A stretch of DNA of 64,000 bases, from contig JAUTXW010004702.1 in the NCBI GenBank assembly GCA_030620095.1, positions 992,001 to 1,056,000 of the forward strand, read 5' to 3'. The notes below the pieces were generated by a model. It saw nothing but the letters and a program-made list of their open reading frames with translations. It was not told where the DNA came from and did no database searches. Within the stretch, counting starts at the first letter, position 1. Every line of letters starts with the position of its first letter. The DNA comes from Kuschelorhynchus macadamiae (taxonomy: Eukaryota > Arthropoda > Insecta > Coleoptera > Curculionidae). Made by a program: the position numbers and the translations under genes. Positions 47,593-58,922 of this stretch are shown here, in pieces.

Positions 47593-48260
47593 AAGATAAA
47601 ATTGTTTCTTTGAAATTACTTTCTAATCGTATTAAATTTACCATAGCAATTTCTTTGGATCACCAACCCTAAAGCGGTAATCGTACTGATTTTTACAAAA
47701 TTCCAAGAATATTCGCTTTTTTCGCCATTTGGGCAACGTGGAAACGCGTTTATTTCATAATTATACGGCCTTAGTTCAGCAACCCAATGATTTTTTTAAA
47801 TAGCAAAAACAAAGTCTGGGGCAAGTTATAGGTACTCTTAGTAAGTTCACACTGAATTGGACCCGGCCTGTTCATAATATTGATGTATTCTAAACTAAGA
47901 AGAATTATTCTCATTATTATGATGAAATTATTTGCCCTTTAAAACATATCCGCTCTAAAATAGGCAATTCATTATTAACGATATTGTATTAAGGCCGTAA
48001 GTAGCTTCTATTGGACTATAGCTATTATAGATCTATTCAGCGGGCCAAGTAATAAAGAGGCTATTATATAAAGTTTCCATCCATCTTGCTTTTATAAAAT
48101 CGTTAAACCATAAAGCTTGCGGTTTATTTTCCTGGATATTTTATAACTTTAAATCCTAAAGTAGGGCCATTTATAAAATCTAGAATACAACTTTATTTAC
48201 CTCAGTCTAAATTTACTTGTTGTTGCTCCTACCTATAAAGAAATATAATTTGGTAGAACG
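47593..48260. other. no gene seen
   Basis: AT-rich. 47683-47740 is an inverted, diverged copy of 45127-45187 (CACGTTGCCCAAAT, AAGCGAATA). Confidence 0.45.
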
Positions 48261-48261
48261 T

Positions 48262-48690
48262 GTTAAGTACTGTGGGGATTTCTAAACTATAGTCGAATGC
48301 GGTCACCAACATTATGAATCAAATCAGAAAACACAGTGAATACCAAAATGTTGTGTGATTCTTTTATCCAGCTATTAAATCTCGATGGGCTATTTACAAA
48401 GATACAGGGAGAAAGAAAATAGTTTTTTTTATTATATTTCGCAATATTATTAAGATAGCCACTTAAAAATATTTTATATATTAAATGCCAAGGGACTAAA
48501 AGAGGAAATTCGCTAAATATGTATTTGGTTAAAATGTTTTGGTTGGCAAAAACAAAAATATACAAAATGGCAAGCGCCTTAATAAAGTTGGAAGGCGTTC
48601 TGTTTATACAGCCACTTAATGAAAGTGAGATTTTTTTATCAATCACTAAAAATGATGAGCCCCGCTTGACCTAAAAATCTAACTACTTAT
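48262..48690 (-). repeat. LTR-type fragment, inverted relative to 17376-17850
   Basis: The reverse complement of 48270-48380 shares TAGCCCATCGAGATTTAATA, AAAAGAATCACACAACATTT and TTGGTGACC with 17710-17840. The right limit is approximate. Confidence 0.5.
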
Positions 48691-48823
48691 ACAGTGTCAT
48701 TTATTTAAATGCGGGCCACCCCTGTGAAAAGAAAACTTGTTTTTTTTGTATTGTGATAACAAAAAAATTTTATTTTGTAAAAATATTATAGACTTTTGTT
48801 AAAAACACACAATTATGTGTATG

Positions 48824-48832
<9 letters not shown>

Positions 48833-48884
<52 letters not shown>
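48833..48884. repeat. (TA)n microsatellite, left flank of the Penelope pair
   Basis: Alternating TA for about 50 bp, ending exactly where the Penelope-like sequence begins. Confidence 0.95.
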
Positions 48885-48888
<4 letters not shown>

Positions 48889-48974
48889 ATTTTTACTCCT
48901 TCACGGATGGAAAAATACAATGTGTTTTCATTCCGGGTGTACATCCGTTCACTACTGTCGTTCTGAAAAGAACA

Positions 48975-49020
48975 GTTTTGCTGACGTTTCGCCAAAATCA
49001 CATTTGGCATTTTCGAAGCT
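48975..49020 (-). ncRNA. hammerhead-ribozyme-like motif of Penelope copy 1
   Basis: On the minus strand: stem GCCAAA/TTTGGC with a TGTGAT-type loop, then GAAACGTCAGC. The box before the stem (GCTTCGAAAAT) departs from CUGANGA, so self-cleavage is doubtful. It lies in the pseudo-LTR region just after the coding frame, where such motifs are known in this group. Confidence 0.5.
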
Positions 49021-49074
49021 TTCTTTCTCGCGTCCTAATAGAGACTGAAGTGTTCGTGACTGCGACGCTTCCTT

Positions 49075-50400
49075 TTATACCCCCACTCGGGGACGAAGGT
49101 TATATCTGCGCAGGCGTTGGTCGTTATTTATGTTTTCCGGATGGAGCTGTTGTTGTTGCGCTAATGGCGCTTGAGTTTTTGCGATTTTAGATTTGTCGAT
49201 TATTGTCTTCCATACTGTTGGTAGTTTTAATGATTCGTCCCTTTTATTCAAATCACCTTGTTTTTCAATTTCTATGGCTTCTCGGATTATTCTGGTCTTA
49301 TAATGTTCTATATTGGCAATCTCCCTACACCCATCGAAATTTATTTTATGGCCGGTTTCCTGATGATGTAGGAATAAAGCTGAGGTTGTTTGTTTATTTC
49401 TGATGCTGAGTTTATGCTCTTCCACTCTTGCTGATATTCGCCTGTTAGTTTGCCCTACGTACAACTTTTCACAGTCCTGGCACGGAATACTGTACACTCC
49501 GTGGTTTTCCAGTTTGATTTTATCTTTTGGGTTTCCGAGTAGTTTACCTATAGTTGTTTGTGGCTTGTGTATTGTTTGTATATTGTGTTTCCTCAAAAAT
49601 CTTCCGATTCTGTCTGTTGTGCCTTTTACATATGGTAAGACTACTCGTTGCATTCCCGGCTCATATTTTTTGTTGTTCGTTGTTCGGGAAACCAGTGCAT
49701 TAATAGCTTTCTCTATAGTTCGATTTGTGTAGCCATTTTTCTTTAAAGCACTAGATACTACCTTAAGTTCGTTTTGTCTCGTCTGTGTTTCAGTTAGTCG
49801 CACGGATCTAGATATTAGAGTATTTGCCACAGCTTGAATTTGTGCTGGGTGATGATGTGATTTTGCATTTAAATATCTGTCTGTATGTGTTGGTTTTCTA
49901 TACACGGTGTATTCGAAATGTCCGTTATGTAGTTTTGTGACCAAAACATCTAAAAATGGTAGTTTGTTGTTTTCCTCTAGCTCTAGAGTAAATTGTATTC
50001 TGGGGTGGATTGAATTTACGTGAGTCAGAAATTTTTCGAGCTCTGCATGACCATGTTGCCATATAATAAATATGTCATCCACATAACGAATCCATAATTT
50101 GGGTTTTAAACTTGCTTTCTCAAGAGCTTCCTTTTCGAAGTATATCATAAATAAATTCGCGACTACTGGTAATAGCGAGGACCCCATTGGAGCACCATCC
50201 ATTTGTTTATACATTTGCCCGTTGAAAGAAAAATAAGTATTTTTGAGGCAATGCTCCGAGAGTTCTATTATATGTGCCTGGAAATCCTCGTTCATAGCAA
50301 TCTTGTCCAATGCTTCGTCGATGGGAATACTGGGATATATTTGACATATGCTATGATATAGGACGATATCTCGTATAATTATATAGTTTTTTACAAATAT
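49075..50400 (-). pseudogene. Penelope-like RT (C-terminal part) plus GIY-YIG endonuclease
   Basis: Open from about 50340 to 49075. YPSIPIDEAL ends RT motif A, but the catalytic Asp upstream of it is replaced by unrelated sequence. DGAPMGSSLLPVVANLF is motif B and RYVDDIFIIW is the active site (both Asp kept). FLDVLVTK and the Penelope-typical YRKPTHTDRYLNAKSHHHP follow. The GIY-YIG domain begins at HGVYSIPCQDC with KLYVGQTNRRISARVEEHK. The C-terminus RRYNLRPRVGV is complete. In Penelope elements the nuclease nicks target DNA for primed reverse transcription. Loss of motif A makes this copy defective. Confidence 0.85.
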
Positions 50401-50780
50401 ACATATAATTTCAGAAATATAGTTTTTGTAGCGGCGAATTAACAGCACTAACAATAGGTCTGATAGGCGCCCCTGGTTTGTGTATTTTTGGTAAACCATA
50501 GAGTTTAGGACATCTGCTCGACTTTTCCCGTGGTATGATTTTTTGTTGAATTTCGGGGTTTATTGGTGAACTTTTTATTTTGTTTTTATAGGTATATAAC
50601 AATTGTCTTGTCGGATAACCTGCATTTTTTGTACGTAATATATTCATAACCACAGTTGCGTTTCCTTTATCTGCTGGAAGGATTGTGATGTCTTTATTTT
50701 TTCGAAGGTTTATTAGGGCCCTTTGTTCAATGGCATTTAGGTTTTGTTTTATATATCGAATCTCCTCTGCTTTTGTTTCT
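50401..50780 (-). pseudogene. Penelope-like RT, N-terminal part
   Basis: Reads ALINLRKNKDITILPADKGN, KLYGLPKIHKPGAPIRPIVS, the fingers of the Penelope RT. After VSAVNSP the frame runs into foreign sequence at about 50345-50440, where some 60 codons with motif A are missing. Confidence 0.8.
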
Positions 50781-51347
50781 TATATCCACCCCAGCTATTA
50801 TTTTTTCTTTCGGGATTTCCTTAGGAGATATTGCAAAATTAAAACCCTTACTCAGTACGGATTTTTCACTTTCTGAGAGACTGTAGGATGATATATTATG
50901 TACTAATTTATCGACGTCTACTGATGATCTTTGTGGCTGACTCGGCTTTCGTAGAAGATTGTCATACTTTTTCGAAAGTTTATCTGTCTTAATATTCTTA
51001 TTTGATTCCGTTCGCCAAAAAGCCAAAGTTTCTATGCGATTCCACAATAAAGGGTGAATGATATTACTTAGTTTAAGGTGTAACTTTAAAAGTTCTTTTT
51101 CTATCTCGGCAAGTTGTTTTCTAGTTTGATGGATTTGTTCTTTTAATAACGCCTTACTAGCATTTTGAAGTATGGTGTTAGTTTTTCTAGTTTTAGTATG
51201 ATAAGACAACCGTGTAAAAGTAGGAAGTAAATCGCTGTCACGACACTTAATTTGAAAGGTTAGATCACATAAAAGATTAGTTTTCTTACCTCTCAGTTTC
51301 TCATACATCTTGATTGTCTTGAAAATCTCCTCCCCGTAGAGGTGTAT
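50781..51347 (-). pseudogene. Penelope-like N-terminal domain
   Basis: Open frame with MYEKLRGKKTNLLCDLTF, HQTRKQLAEIEKELLKLHLK (coiled coil) and VLSKGFNFAISPKEIPKEKI, a block conserved before the RT in Penelope-like elements. It is cut by a frameshift at about 50778 where a few codons are missing. No other damage. Confidence 0.75.
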
Positions 51348-51431
51348 AGTGTTGATTTTTACTCCTTCACGGATGGAAAAATACAATGTGTTTTCATTCC
51401 GGGTGTACATCCGTTCACTACTGTCGTTCTG

Positions 51432-51991
51432 CATATGTAAAAGGCACAACAGACAGAATCGGAAGATTTTTGAGGAAACACAACATACAAACAATACATA
51501 AGCCACAAACAACTATAGGTAAACTACTCGGAAACCCAAAAGATAAAATCAAACTGGAAAACCACGGAGTGTACAGTATTCCGTGCCAGGACTGTGAAAA
51601 GTTGTACGTAGGGCAAACTAACAGGCGAATATCAGCAAGAGTGGAAGAGCATAAACTCAGCATCAGAAATAAACAAACAACCTCAGCTTTATTCCTACAT
51701 CATCAGGAAACCGGCCATAAAATAAATTTCGATGGGTGTAGGGAGATTGCAAATATAGAACATTATAAGACCAGAATAATCCGAGAAGCCATAGAAATTG
51801 AAAAACAAGGTGATTTGAATAAAAGGGACGAATCATTAAAACTACCAACAGTATGGAAGACAATAATCGACAAATCTAAAATCGCAAAAACTCAAGCGCC
51901 ATTAGCGCAACAACAACAGCACCATCCTGAAAACATAAATAATGACCAACGCCTGCGCAGATATAACCTTCGTCCCCGAGTGGGGGTATAA
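51432..51991 (+). pseudogene. GIY-YIG endonuclease part of Penelope copy 2
   Basis: About 186 codons, open to the natural stop at 51991. Sequence equals copy 1 except a His for Leu in the Gln-rich linker near the C-terminus. It carries VYSIPCQDCEKLYVGQT and the conserved HHQETGHKINF. Lacks the RT, so it is not autonomous. Confidence 0.85.
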
Positions 51992-52046
51992 AAGGAAGCG
52001 TCGCAGTCACGAACACTTCAGTCTCTATTCGGACGCGAGAAAGAAA

Positions 52047-52100
52047 GCTACGAAAATGCCAAATGTGATTTTGGCGAAACGTCAGCAAAACTGTTCTTTT
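52047..52100 (+). ncRNA. hammerhead-ribozyme-like motif of Penelope copy 2
   Basis: Same motif as 48975-49020 in the opposite orientation: CTACGAAAAT, stem GCCAAA/TTTGGC, then GAAACGTCAGC. One base differs before the stem. Confidence 0.5.
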
Positions 52101-52135
52101 CAGAACGACAGTAGTGAACGGATGTACACCCGGAA

Positions 52136-52137
<2 letters not shown>

Positions 52138-52203
<66 letters not shown>
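52138..52203. repeat. (TA)n microsatellite, right flank of the Penelope pair
   Basis: Alternating TA for about 65 bp directly after the terminal repeat of copy 2. Confidence 0.95.
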
Positions 52204-52206
<3 letters not shown>

Positions 52207-52431
52207 TTTCGTTAGAACCGAGTTTCTGGTAAAGTGATTTTACCGATTTTTATATATCAAATTTTGTCTTATAATTAGTAAAAAAATTACTTATTTTAAA
52301 CATGCTTTAAAATTGGAACAACTATTCTATAATTATTTATTTATTGCCTACAAAATTACAAACGTACTAAAAAAGTAAGCAAAAAAATAATGTCAAATCT
52401 AATTAAAAAATTTCTAAATTAAAACTCACTG

Positions 52432-52618
52432 GCTAATATCCAGGAGCCAGTAGCAAAAGCTCTGAGAATCGGTATAAGGAATGTACAGAAACTTGTGCAA
52501 GAAAAAAAAAACATAATTTACTTCTGAAGAAGATTAAGAAATATACACGAAAAAATCCAAAATCAAAAGACTTAAGTTACAATGCAAAAATGGATATTCA
52601 TAATGCCATGTCAAGACT
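52432..52618 (+). pseudogene. N-terminal scrap of an IS630/Tc1-like transposase
   Basis: Nearly the reverse complement of 53478-53664, with shared blocks AATATCCAGGAG, CAGTAGCAAAAGCTCTG and ATCGGTATAAGGA. It encodes the same HTH segment (ANIQ.PVAKALRIGIR.VQ). Small indels break the frame. Confidence 0.65.
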
Positions 52619-52653
52619 AATATAATCCTTCAGAAACTTTTTAATATTATAGA

Positions 52654-53751
52654 CTAAAAAATATCATCATCACTTAAAAAGTCCTCATCTTCTGAGTCGT
52701 CCTCAAATGGCGCAATGATGATTGGTACTATTTCGACATCTAGAACTCGTTCTCGATTCCACCAATCCCATATTAATTTCTCCGTAGGTTCCACAGATTT
52801 CTTCCAGTACTCCGGCGCAATATAATTTAATGAATCTTGCCAAACAATTTGCACTTCATCTAATGTAAGACCATCGTTCACGTGTTTTTCGTAATATGAT
52901 TTTGCCCCAGCCCATATTAATTCTATTGCGTTAAACTTTTTTTTCCAGGATGAAGTAGGTTGTTTATTTAGGATTCTTGAATGACAAGATTCATTGTCCA
53001 GAATGATAAAAGATGGAGCATCTAAATTTGGAATCAGTTATTCTTTTAACCACTTTTTAAACAGTTCACAGTTCATATTATCATGGTAGTTCATACTTTT
53101 GGGTGTTGAAGAAAACAGTAAATTTACACCTGGGACGAATCCCGTTGAAGAACCTGCATTCAAAATGATGAACCGTTTTCCCGTCCCACATCCCTTTTTT
53201 CTCTTGACAGTTTTTACAGACTCGTCCTGCCAAGATTTCGAACCACTTCCATTAGAAAATATCCAAGTCTCGTCTAAAAATACCACTTTTCTAAATTTTG
53301 AATTAACATTTTCCATGTATTTCTTTAAAAACTGGATACGCTGACTTGCTATATGTGTCAACTCGCATAAAAATTAATTTTGACAACGATTTTTGTCCAA
53401 TTTCGAATATGCCTCGATTTTTTAAAGCTTCTTTTAAAACTTGAAGGGTTATATTAGTTTTTGATGTGTATAAATCGTAAATTGCATTACGAACATCCAT
53501 TTTTACGTTGTCACTTAAGTCTTCTGTCTTTGGCTTTTTTCGTGTACATTTCTTAATCTTCTTCGGTAGTAAATTATGGTTTTTTTCATGCACAATTTTC
53601 TGCACAGTCCTTATACCGATTCCCAGAGCTTTTGCTACTGTCTCCTGGATATTGGCTCGTGAATTTTCATTTTCGTAATATTTATTAGATTTATTACCAC
53701 TTTTTTCGCTGGCGGATGCAAAAAACTGGAAAAATGTTTTCTATTACTCAT
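52654..53751 (-). pseudogene. IS630/Tc1-like (DDE_3-type) transposase, internally deleted
   Basis: ATG at 53751-53749. An HTH (NIQETVAKALGIGIRTVQKI) is followed by a basic linker and a second DNA-binding part (NITLQVLKEALKNRG). The catalytic domain has VVFLDETWIF with the first Asp, GKRFIILNAG, and FIILDNESCHS with the second Asp. About 60 residues are then missing before FNAIELIWAGAKSYY, which carries the Glu. The end is acidic (DDSEDEDFLSDDDIF). A frameshift lies near 53350 and a stop at about 53038. This family is common in insects; the deletion makes the copy inactive. Confidence 0.75.
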
Positions 53752-53959
53752 TTTATCACTGACTTGTCAATCTGACTTTGAAGTGACATCGCTCAAAGAT
53801 TTTTGCAACTGCTGGTATTTATATGTTTATCCTCTTTTTTCATAAGAAAATATCATAAGTCTATCTAATTCATCTTCCGGATTTTATGCGGAGGATATGA
53901 TTACAAATAATAAAAGAAAAACAAACTTAAAAAGTTTGTCGTTGATAAATGGTATGACC

Positions 53960-55580
53960 CGCACGATAACACTGCTTTGGACTATATATAATCTACTGTC
54001 TATTTCCCTGATAAAAGGAAAGTATTGTAATCGTGAAAAAAAACACCCTCCGAGATTTTTACGTTTCAGGATCCCTAAATGCCAAAAAACATGTTTTCTC
54101 AATTTCTTCGGTCTGTATATCTGTCTGTCGATCTGTCTTTTCGCAACATAACTAAAAGACTACTTACCCGATTTACTTCAAATTTCGGCCAAAAATTAAG
54201 GGTTACATGGGAATGATCTGGTAACATTTTGGTGAAAATTCAATATGGCGAAACAAAATGGCAACCTAGTGAAATGTTAAAAAATTATTACTCAAAAACA
54301 ACTTACCATGTTTATCTCAAATTATGCACAAAACTCAAGTATTATGTAAGAATCAACTGGTAAAATTTAGGTACGAATCCAAAATGGCAAGACAAAATGG
54401 CGGCTTAGTAAATTATTTCAAAATACAGCCTAAGAAAACTACTTAATGAACGGATTTCAAATTATGTGCCATAAATAATTGTTAAGTTTTTCATATCTTG
54501 ACGTTTTAGCGTCCCTAGATGCCAAAAAAATATGTTTTATCAATTCCGTCGGTCCGACTGTCGGTTTGTCTGTCAGTTTACGGCATAGCTTAAAAACTAC
54601 TTATCGATGTTCAAAAATTAAGAGTAAAAATCCAATATGGCAAAACCAACTGGCAGTATAGTGAACTGTTAAAAAAATTATTATTAAAAAAGTACTTGTC
54701 TAATTTATCTAAAATTTTGCACAAAAATGAAGTATTATATAGGAACTAATTGGTAAAATTATGGTACAAATCCAAGATAATAATTCAACCTGAAAACTAC
54801 TTAATGGACTGATTTCAAATTGTGTGCCATAAATAATTGTAGTTTACAGATGAACTAGTAAAACTACGGTACTAATTCAAGATGGCAGAACAAAATGGCG
54901 GCTAAAAATCATATCTGTAATTGTGAAAAAAAGTCTCAGGTTTTACATATCTTCACATTTTACTGTCCCTAGATGCCAAAAAATAGATTTTATTAATTCT
55001 GTCGGTCTGTATTTCGGTTTGTCTGTCTGCCTGTCTGTCAGTTAACGGCATAGCTTAAAAACCACTTATCAGATTGACAGAAACTATTATTGAAAAACTA
55101 ACCGTCCAACTTACCTCAAATTTTTCACAAAAATCAAGTGTTATATAGGAATGAACTCATAACATTTTGAGATGAATATAAAATAGCAAAACAAAATGGC
55201 GGCCCAAATACTACTCATTAGATTAATTTCAAATTTTGTACAAGCATTCACAGAGAGTTAGAGATAAACTGGTAAAAATTTCAAAAAATCATCATAAAAA
55301 ATATTTATTCAATTGCAATTTATTGTTAGGGGGACAATTCAACATGACGGTATGAGTCAATGTAAAAACTACTTATTGAATTTATTTTAAAATAGGCCCA
55401 AAAGTCAAGTGTGGCATAGGTAGCATGAAACTGGTAAAATATTGGTAGGAATCCAATATGATGGAACAAAATGGCGCCGAATAAAAATGATTGAAGAGAC
55501 AGTATATGTGTCATTAAATACTTTATACTGAACTAAATTTGTCACATTTCACCATTCTTAATAAAACAAAATATTCATAA
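53960..55580 (-). repeat. modular non-coding repeat, copy 3, inverted
   Basis: Reverse complement of the modules at 27596 and 43050: TCCCTAGATGCCAAAAAA, TTTTATCAATTCCGTCGGTC, GTCTGTC tracts, and CAAAATGGCGGC at several places. The tract module occurs at about 54110, 54540 and 55000. ACGAGGGAAGTTTTTT at 55578 matches the terminal CTTACGAGGGAAGT of copy 1 but in the same, not inverted, orientation. Longest copy, about 1.6 kb. No coding content. Confidence 0.75.
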
Positions 55581-55758
55581 CGAGGGAAGTTTTTTGGTAA
55601 AAGAAATTTACCAATTTTCTTATTTTATTTCAAAATGCACATAGTGAGAAGATTGTCACATGGACATAAATAATTAAGAAGAATAATGTTTTAAGATTAT
55701 CAAAGTTGTAGAACTAAGAATATAAGGAATCAGTATTTACTTGATTATTAATTTAGGC

Positions 55759-58417
55759 CAGGGGCGTGCGGTGAAATTTTAAGAAAGGGAAGCAATTTTT
55801 AGGAACTTACCTATTTGTAATGTAATTCGATTCTACGATCATTTTTTGCAAATTCGTCAATGACGTCATCATAAAAACGTCGATGCTCCGGCATATTTTG
55901 GAGAAGTTTATTTTCAATGGACAACAGCGATGTATGCGAAAGTCTCTCCTACTCCGTTGAATTTCTCACGAAATTTTGTATACGTTTAAGTGTTGAAAAA
56001 TTGCGTTCTACTGATGAACTTGTGGCAGGTATTGTCCATACTAATTCCACAGTTTCGACACTTCGGTATAGGCATCTTCCAGCTCCTTGGCTTTTAAAAA
56101 TTGCATTAGTTCCTTAGCGTTATTTTTTGCGCTAATGTCATCAGTTTCGTAAATCACTTTTAGTTCAGATCGCAGTAACACTCGGTCGAAGAACTGGCCA
56201 TAATGAAGAAAAAGAGATTTAACCGCATCTTCTGGAAAAGTTTTTCCTTTAAATGCATCAAAATTGCAGAGCTGGAGAAATTTAGAATCATTTAAACCGT
56301 TAAATCTATAGTTTATTTGTTGCTGAATTTGATCGATTATTTCATAAAAGAGGCGTCTGTATGACGTTTGAACATCTCCGACCTTGTCTGTTCGAAGACG
56401 CTTGGCTTGTTCGTCATCGTTTTCTCCCAAAATAGGTCAAAGAGATGACTCTTTCTTGGCTTAACATGAACTTAAAATCATCCACTTTTCTTAGGCAGAA
56501 AGCAATATCATTTGTTTTAGTTTGTAGTTTATTAAAAACATTGTCCAAGAATGGAAATATTTCTGAAAATATGTTCAACAAATAATTAAAATTAAAATCT
56601 CTTTTCAAACAGTCCAAAAAGCTCCTCGAACTATTTATTGCTTCTGAGTCACACGTTTCATTATTTTCTATTATATTCTCAAATAGTTCAATCAGTGATT
56701 CATGATTTTCAGATACTGTTAACACAAGTCTTCCATTATAGTTCCATCTAGTAGGAGCTACTTTGGGCAATAGTTAGTGGACAATGGAGTCCAAAACTTG
56801 TGTACGTTTTGTTGACTTGGAAAAAAAAAGCCGTCACGCCACTTAAAGTAACGAAAAATACTTTCCATTCTTTAATGTGATTGATGGACTGGGAAATTTA
56901 ATTTATGAACAAAACAATGAACAAACATAGCACTTGGTAAAGTTTCTCGAACTTTAGCTTGCAGATCCACTGTCCTGCCATCACTGCAGCTCCATTATCG
57001 CTTTGAGCAACTAATTTTTTCTCTGCATTAATTTCCTTAGTAACGTTATAAACTACGGTATATAATGCATCTGCTGTACGATTTTCGGACACATTCTTAA
57101 AACCTAAAAATCGCTCTTGAATACTTCCGTCTGTTTTAACGTAGCGTATTACTATAGATAATTGGCTAAAATTAGTGATATCAGTTGTTTCGTCCAGAAC
57201 AATAGCAATGAACCGCGCCTCGCCAATCTCCTGCTTAATTCTTTTTAGAATAATGATTGCAACAGCGGAAATTAAATCATTCTGGATTCGATTCGAGTTC
57301 CGCGGAAAACGCTAGACTGCTCTATATGATTTTTTAAGCAATCATCATATTTAGCCACCAAACTAAGTAAATCTTCCTCTATTTGAAGAAACCCTTGTTT
57401 CGTCATGACCTCTAAATCCCAATTCATGCTGTTCGAGAAAACAAACCGCATCGATAAGTCTTCTTAATATTTGCCTATTTTTATCGACTAGTTCATTGTG
57501 TTGGCGGTGACTAATTTCCAACTGTTTATTAAGGGTGTGTTCAATTCTGGGTTTGCCGAAGACTTTTTCTTTTATGACGGCCTTCAAATGCGCTTTGGAC
57601 ATAATGTGTCTTTTTACAGCTTTATGAAAATTGTTTAAATCGGAAAAACCAGTTTTATTCCAGAGTACCTTTTTCATTTTCAAAAAGTAAATATAGCCAA
57701 CAAAATAATTTACTTATATTTTCACACCCTGTTAGCCATTTAAATTGTTCGTATTGTTTTTCCGGATAAAAATGTCTAATACAGTTTTTCATTTTTGTGG
57801 TTAAGTTTTTCATAGGCGATTTTGCCCTTCCTTTGGAAATTATCTGAAGGTTATCAGCGAAGTTTAATGTTGAAAATCCCTTTATTATTAAGACACACAT
57901 CACACATTCACACACACTCTCCTTACTAAATTCTCCAACATTTTCAACTTATTACCGACAGTATTTGCATATCCACGGCCGTATTATTGTCATCCATATC
58001 GCATCATGCACGACGCGACGTACGTATCATCACACAACACACGGATAGCCGTTCAAACAAAGAACCTACTCCAACGATAGTTTCCGCCCCCACTTAAAGC
58101 ACGCGACAGAAATGCAAAAATTGCAAATAGCCGGTGGAAAGTTCAATAACCTCTGGCTCGATTCACAGGAAATCAAGCATACAGGACTTGGCTGCAGAGA
58201 AGCTAGCAGCCCGCATAGGTTCTATTCGATTTCTATTGTGGCTCGGTCGGAGTCAAGGCCGCATTTATTATGGGCTTGATAATTAAGATAATATTTTAGC
58301 ATTTTTAATATAAACTTAATTAATGGTTTCCTATTTCAAAAATTACATTTTAGAACATATTTTGTAATTTTTTAGGGAAGCACTGCTTCCCTTGCTTCCA
58401 TGGACTGCACGCCCCTG
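55759..58417 (-). mobile_element. hAT element with perfect 8-bp target duplication
   Basis: The ends CAGGGGCGTGCGGTG and CTGCACGCCCCTG are inverted, with GGGAAGCA / TGCTTCCC pairs just inside. ATTTAGGC flanks both sides (55751-55758 and 58418-58425) without mismatch. A ZMYM1-type hAT gene fills it on the minus strand. Length 2659 bp is nearly complete for this group. Confidence 0.9.
55840..57950 (-). pseudogene. hAT transposase, ZMYM1/DUF4371 type, many frameshifts
   Basis: Pieces on the minus strand in order: a TTF-type zinc finger (WLTGCENISKLFCW, then SKAHLKAVI) at 57915-57560; LEQHELGFRGHDETRVSSN at about 57430; an RNase H-like region with VAQSDNGAAVMAGQ near 57000, where the family reads CYDGASVMAG; VAPTRWNYNGRLV at 56770; helical insertion parts 56430-56041; and a dimerisation end ATSSSVERNFSTLKRIQNF near 56020. 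At least six frame breaks. All domains are still recognisable, which fits an intact structure with an old coding sequence. Confidence 0.8.
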
Positions 58418-58522
58418 ATTTAGGCTCAAAATAAGTGGTTCTACAAAATGTAACCAGGCAGTAAGCTGCTGAAAAGTTGCAGTACATTAAACATCACAAT
58501 TTGGCATGCATGGCAACAGATG

Positions 58523-58652
58523 ATATAAACTAAAGTAACTTCTCCTAACCGAGACTATTTATAGGTAAATGTGATCACACCTGGTTGCACCCGACTGGAC
58601 CGTTGTCAAGTAAGCAATAGAGGGGACTCTAAGAAATAGGGCCTCTGTCTTA
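58523..58652 (+). repeat. inverted repeat, left arm, around a Penelope-type scrap
   Basis: Pairs with 58923-59052: GATATAAACTAAAGTAACTT, TATTTATAGGTAAATGTG, CAAGTAAGCAATAGAGGG. Several mismatches. Confidence 0.8.
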
Positions 58653-58747
58653 GTTAGTGCTTTCTTACCACATTTAACTATTTCTATACTTTCAAATGCA
58701 TCCAATAATTTATTATTAGATACATTTTTAATTGATAGACAGACTTA

Positions 58748-58921
58748 AAGGAGAAGAGTGGCATCTATGAAATCTTTGAAATTAGCTATAATGATCTAAA
58801 ATATGTTGAGCAAACTAAACGCTCCATAAACATTCGTTTCAAAGAACACATACATTTAAAATGCGGAAGAACAGAAAAGTCAAGCGTTGCCCAACATGCT
58901 GTTGAAAACAAATCATTATAG
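58748..58921 (+). pseudogene. GIY-YIG endonuclease fragment of a second Penelope-like family
   Basis: 57 codons open to a stop: SGIYEIFEI, then YNDLKYVEQTKRSINIRFKE, where YVGQT is changed to YVEQT, and VAQHAVEN. Different from the family at 48885-52138. Centred between the two inverted arms. Confidence 0.7.
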
Positions 58922-58922
58922 A

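Larger units (their letters stand above)
48885..51431 (-). mobile_element. Penelope-like retroelement, copy 1
   Basis: On the minus strand it holds an N-terminal domain, an RT and a GIY-YIG endonuclease, the defining Penelope combination. An 81-bp sequence (GTTGATTTTTACTCCTTCAC … GTCGTTCTG) occurs at both ends, 48885-48965 and 51351-51431, in the same orientation, as expected for Penelope pseudo-LTRs. The RT is damaged by two lesions, while the 3' third is intact. It joins copy 2 head to head at 51431/51432. Confidence 0.85.
51432..52138 (+). mobile_element. Penelope-like retroelement, copy 2, 5'-truncated and inverted
   Basis: Corresponds to 49638-48930 of copy 1 in the opposite orientation, nearly identical. 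It keeps the endonuclease, the hammerhead-like motif and 59 bp of the terminal repeat, then meets (TA)n. The head-to-head joint with copy 1 fits the inverted arrays known for Penelope insertions. Confidence 0.85.

Noticed and set aside
49203..49732. Open frames on the plus strand across the Penelope-like gene, repeated on the minus strand at 51418-51863
   Set aside because: Antisense shadows of the endonuclease coding sequence; no motifs of their own.
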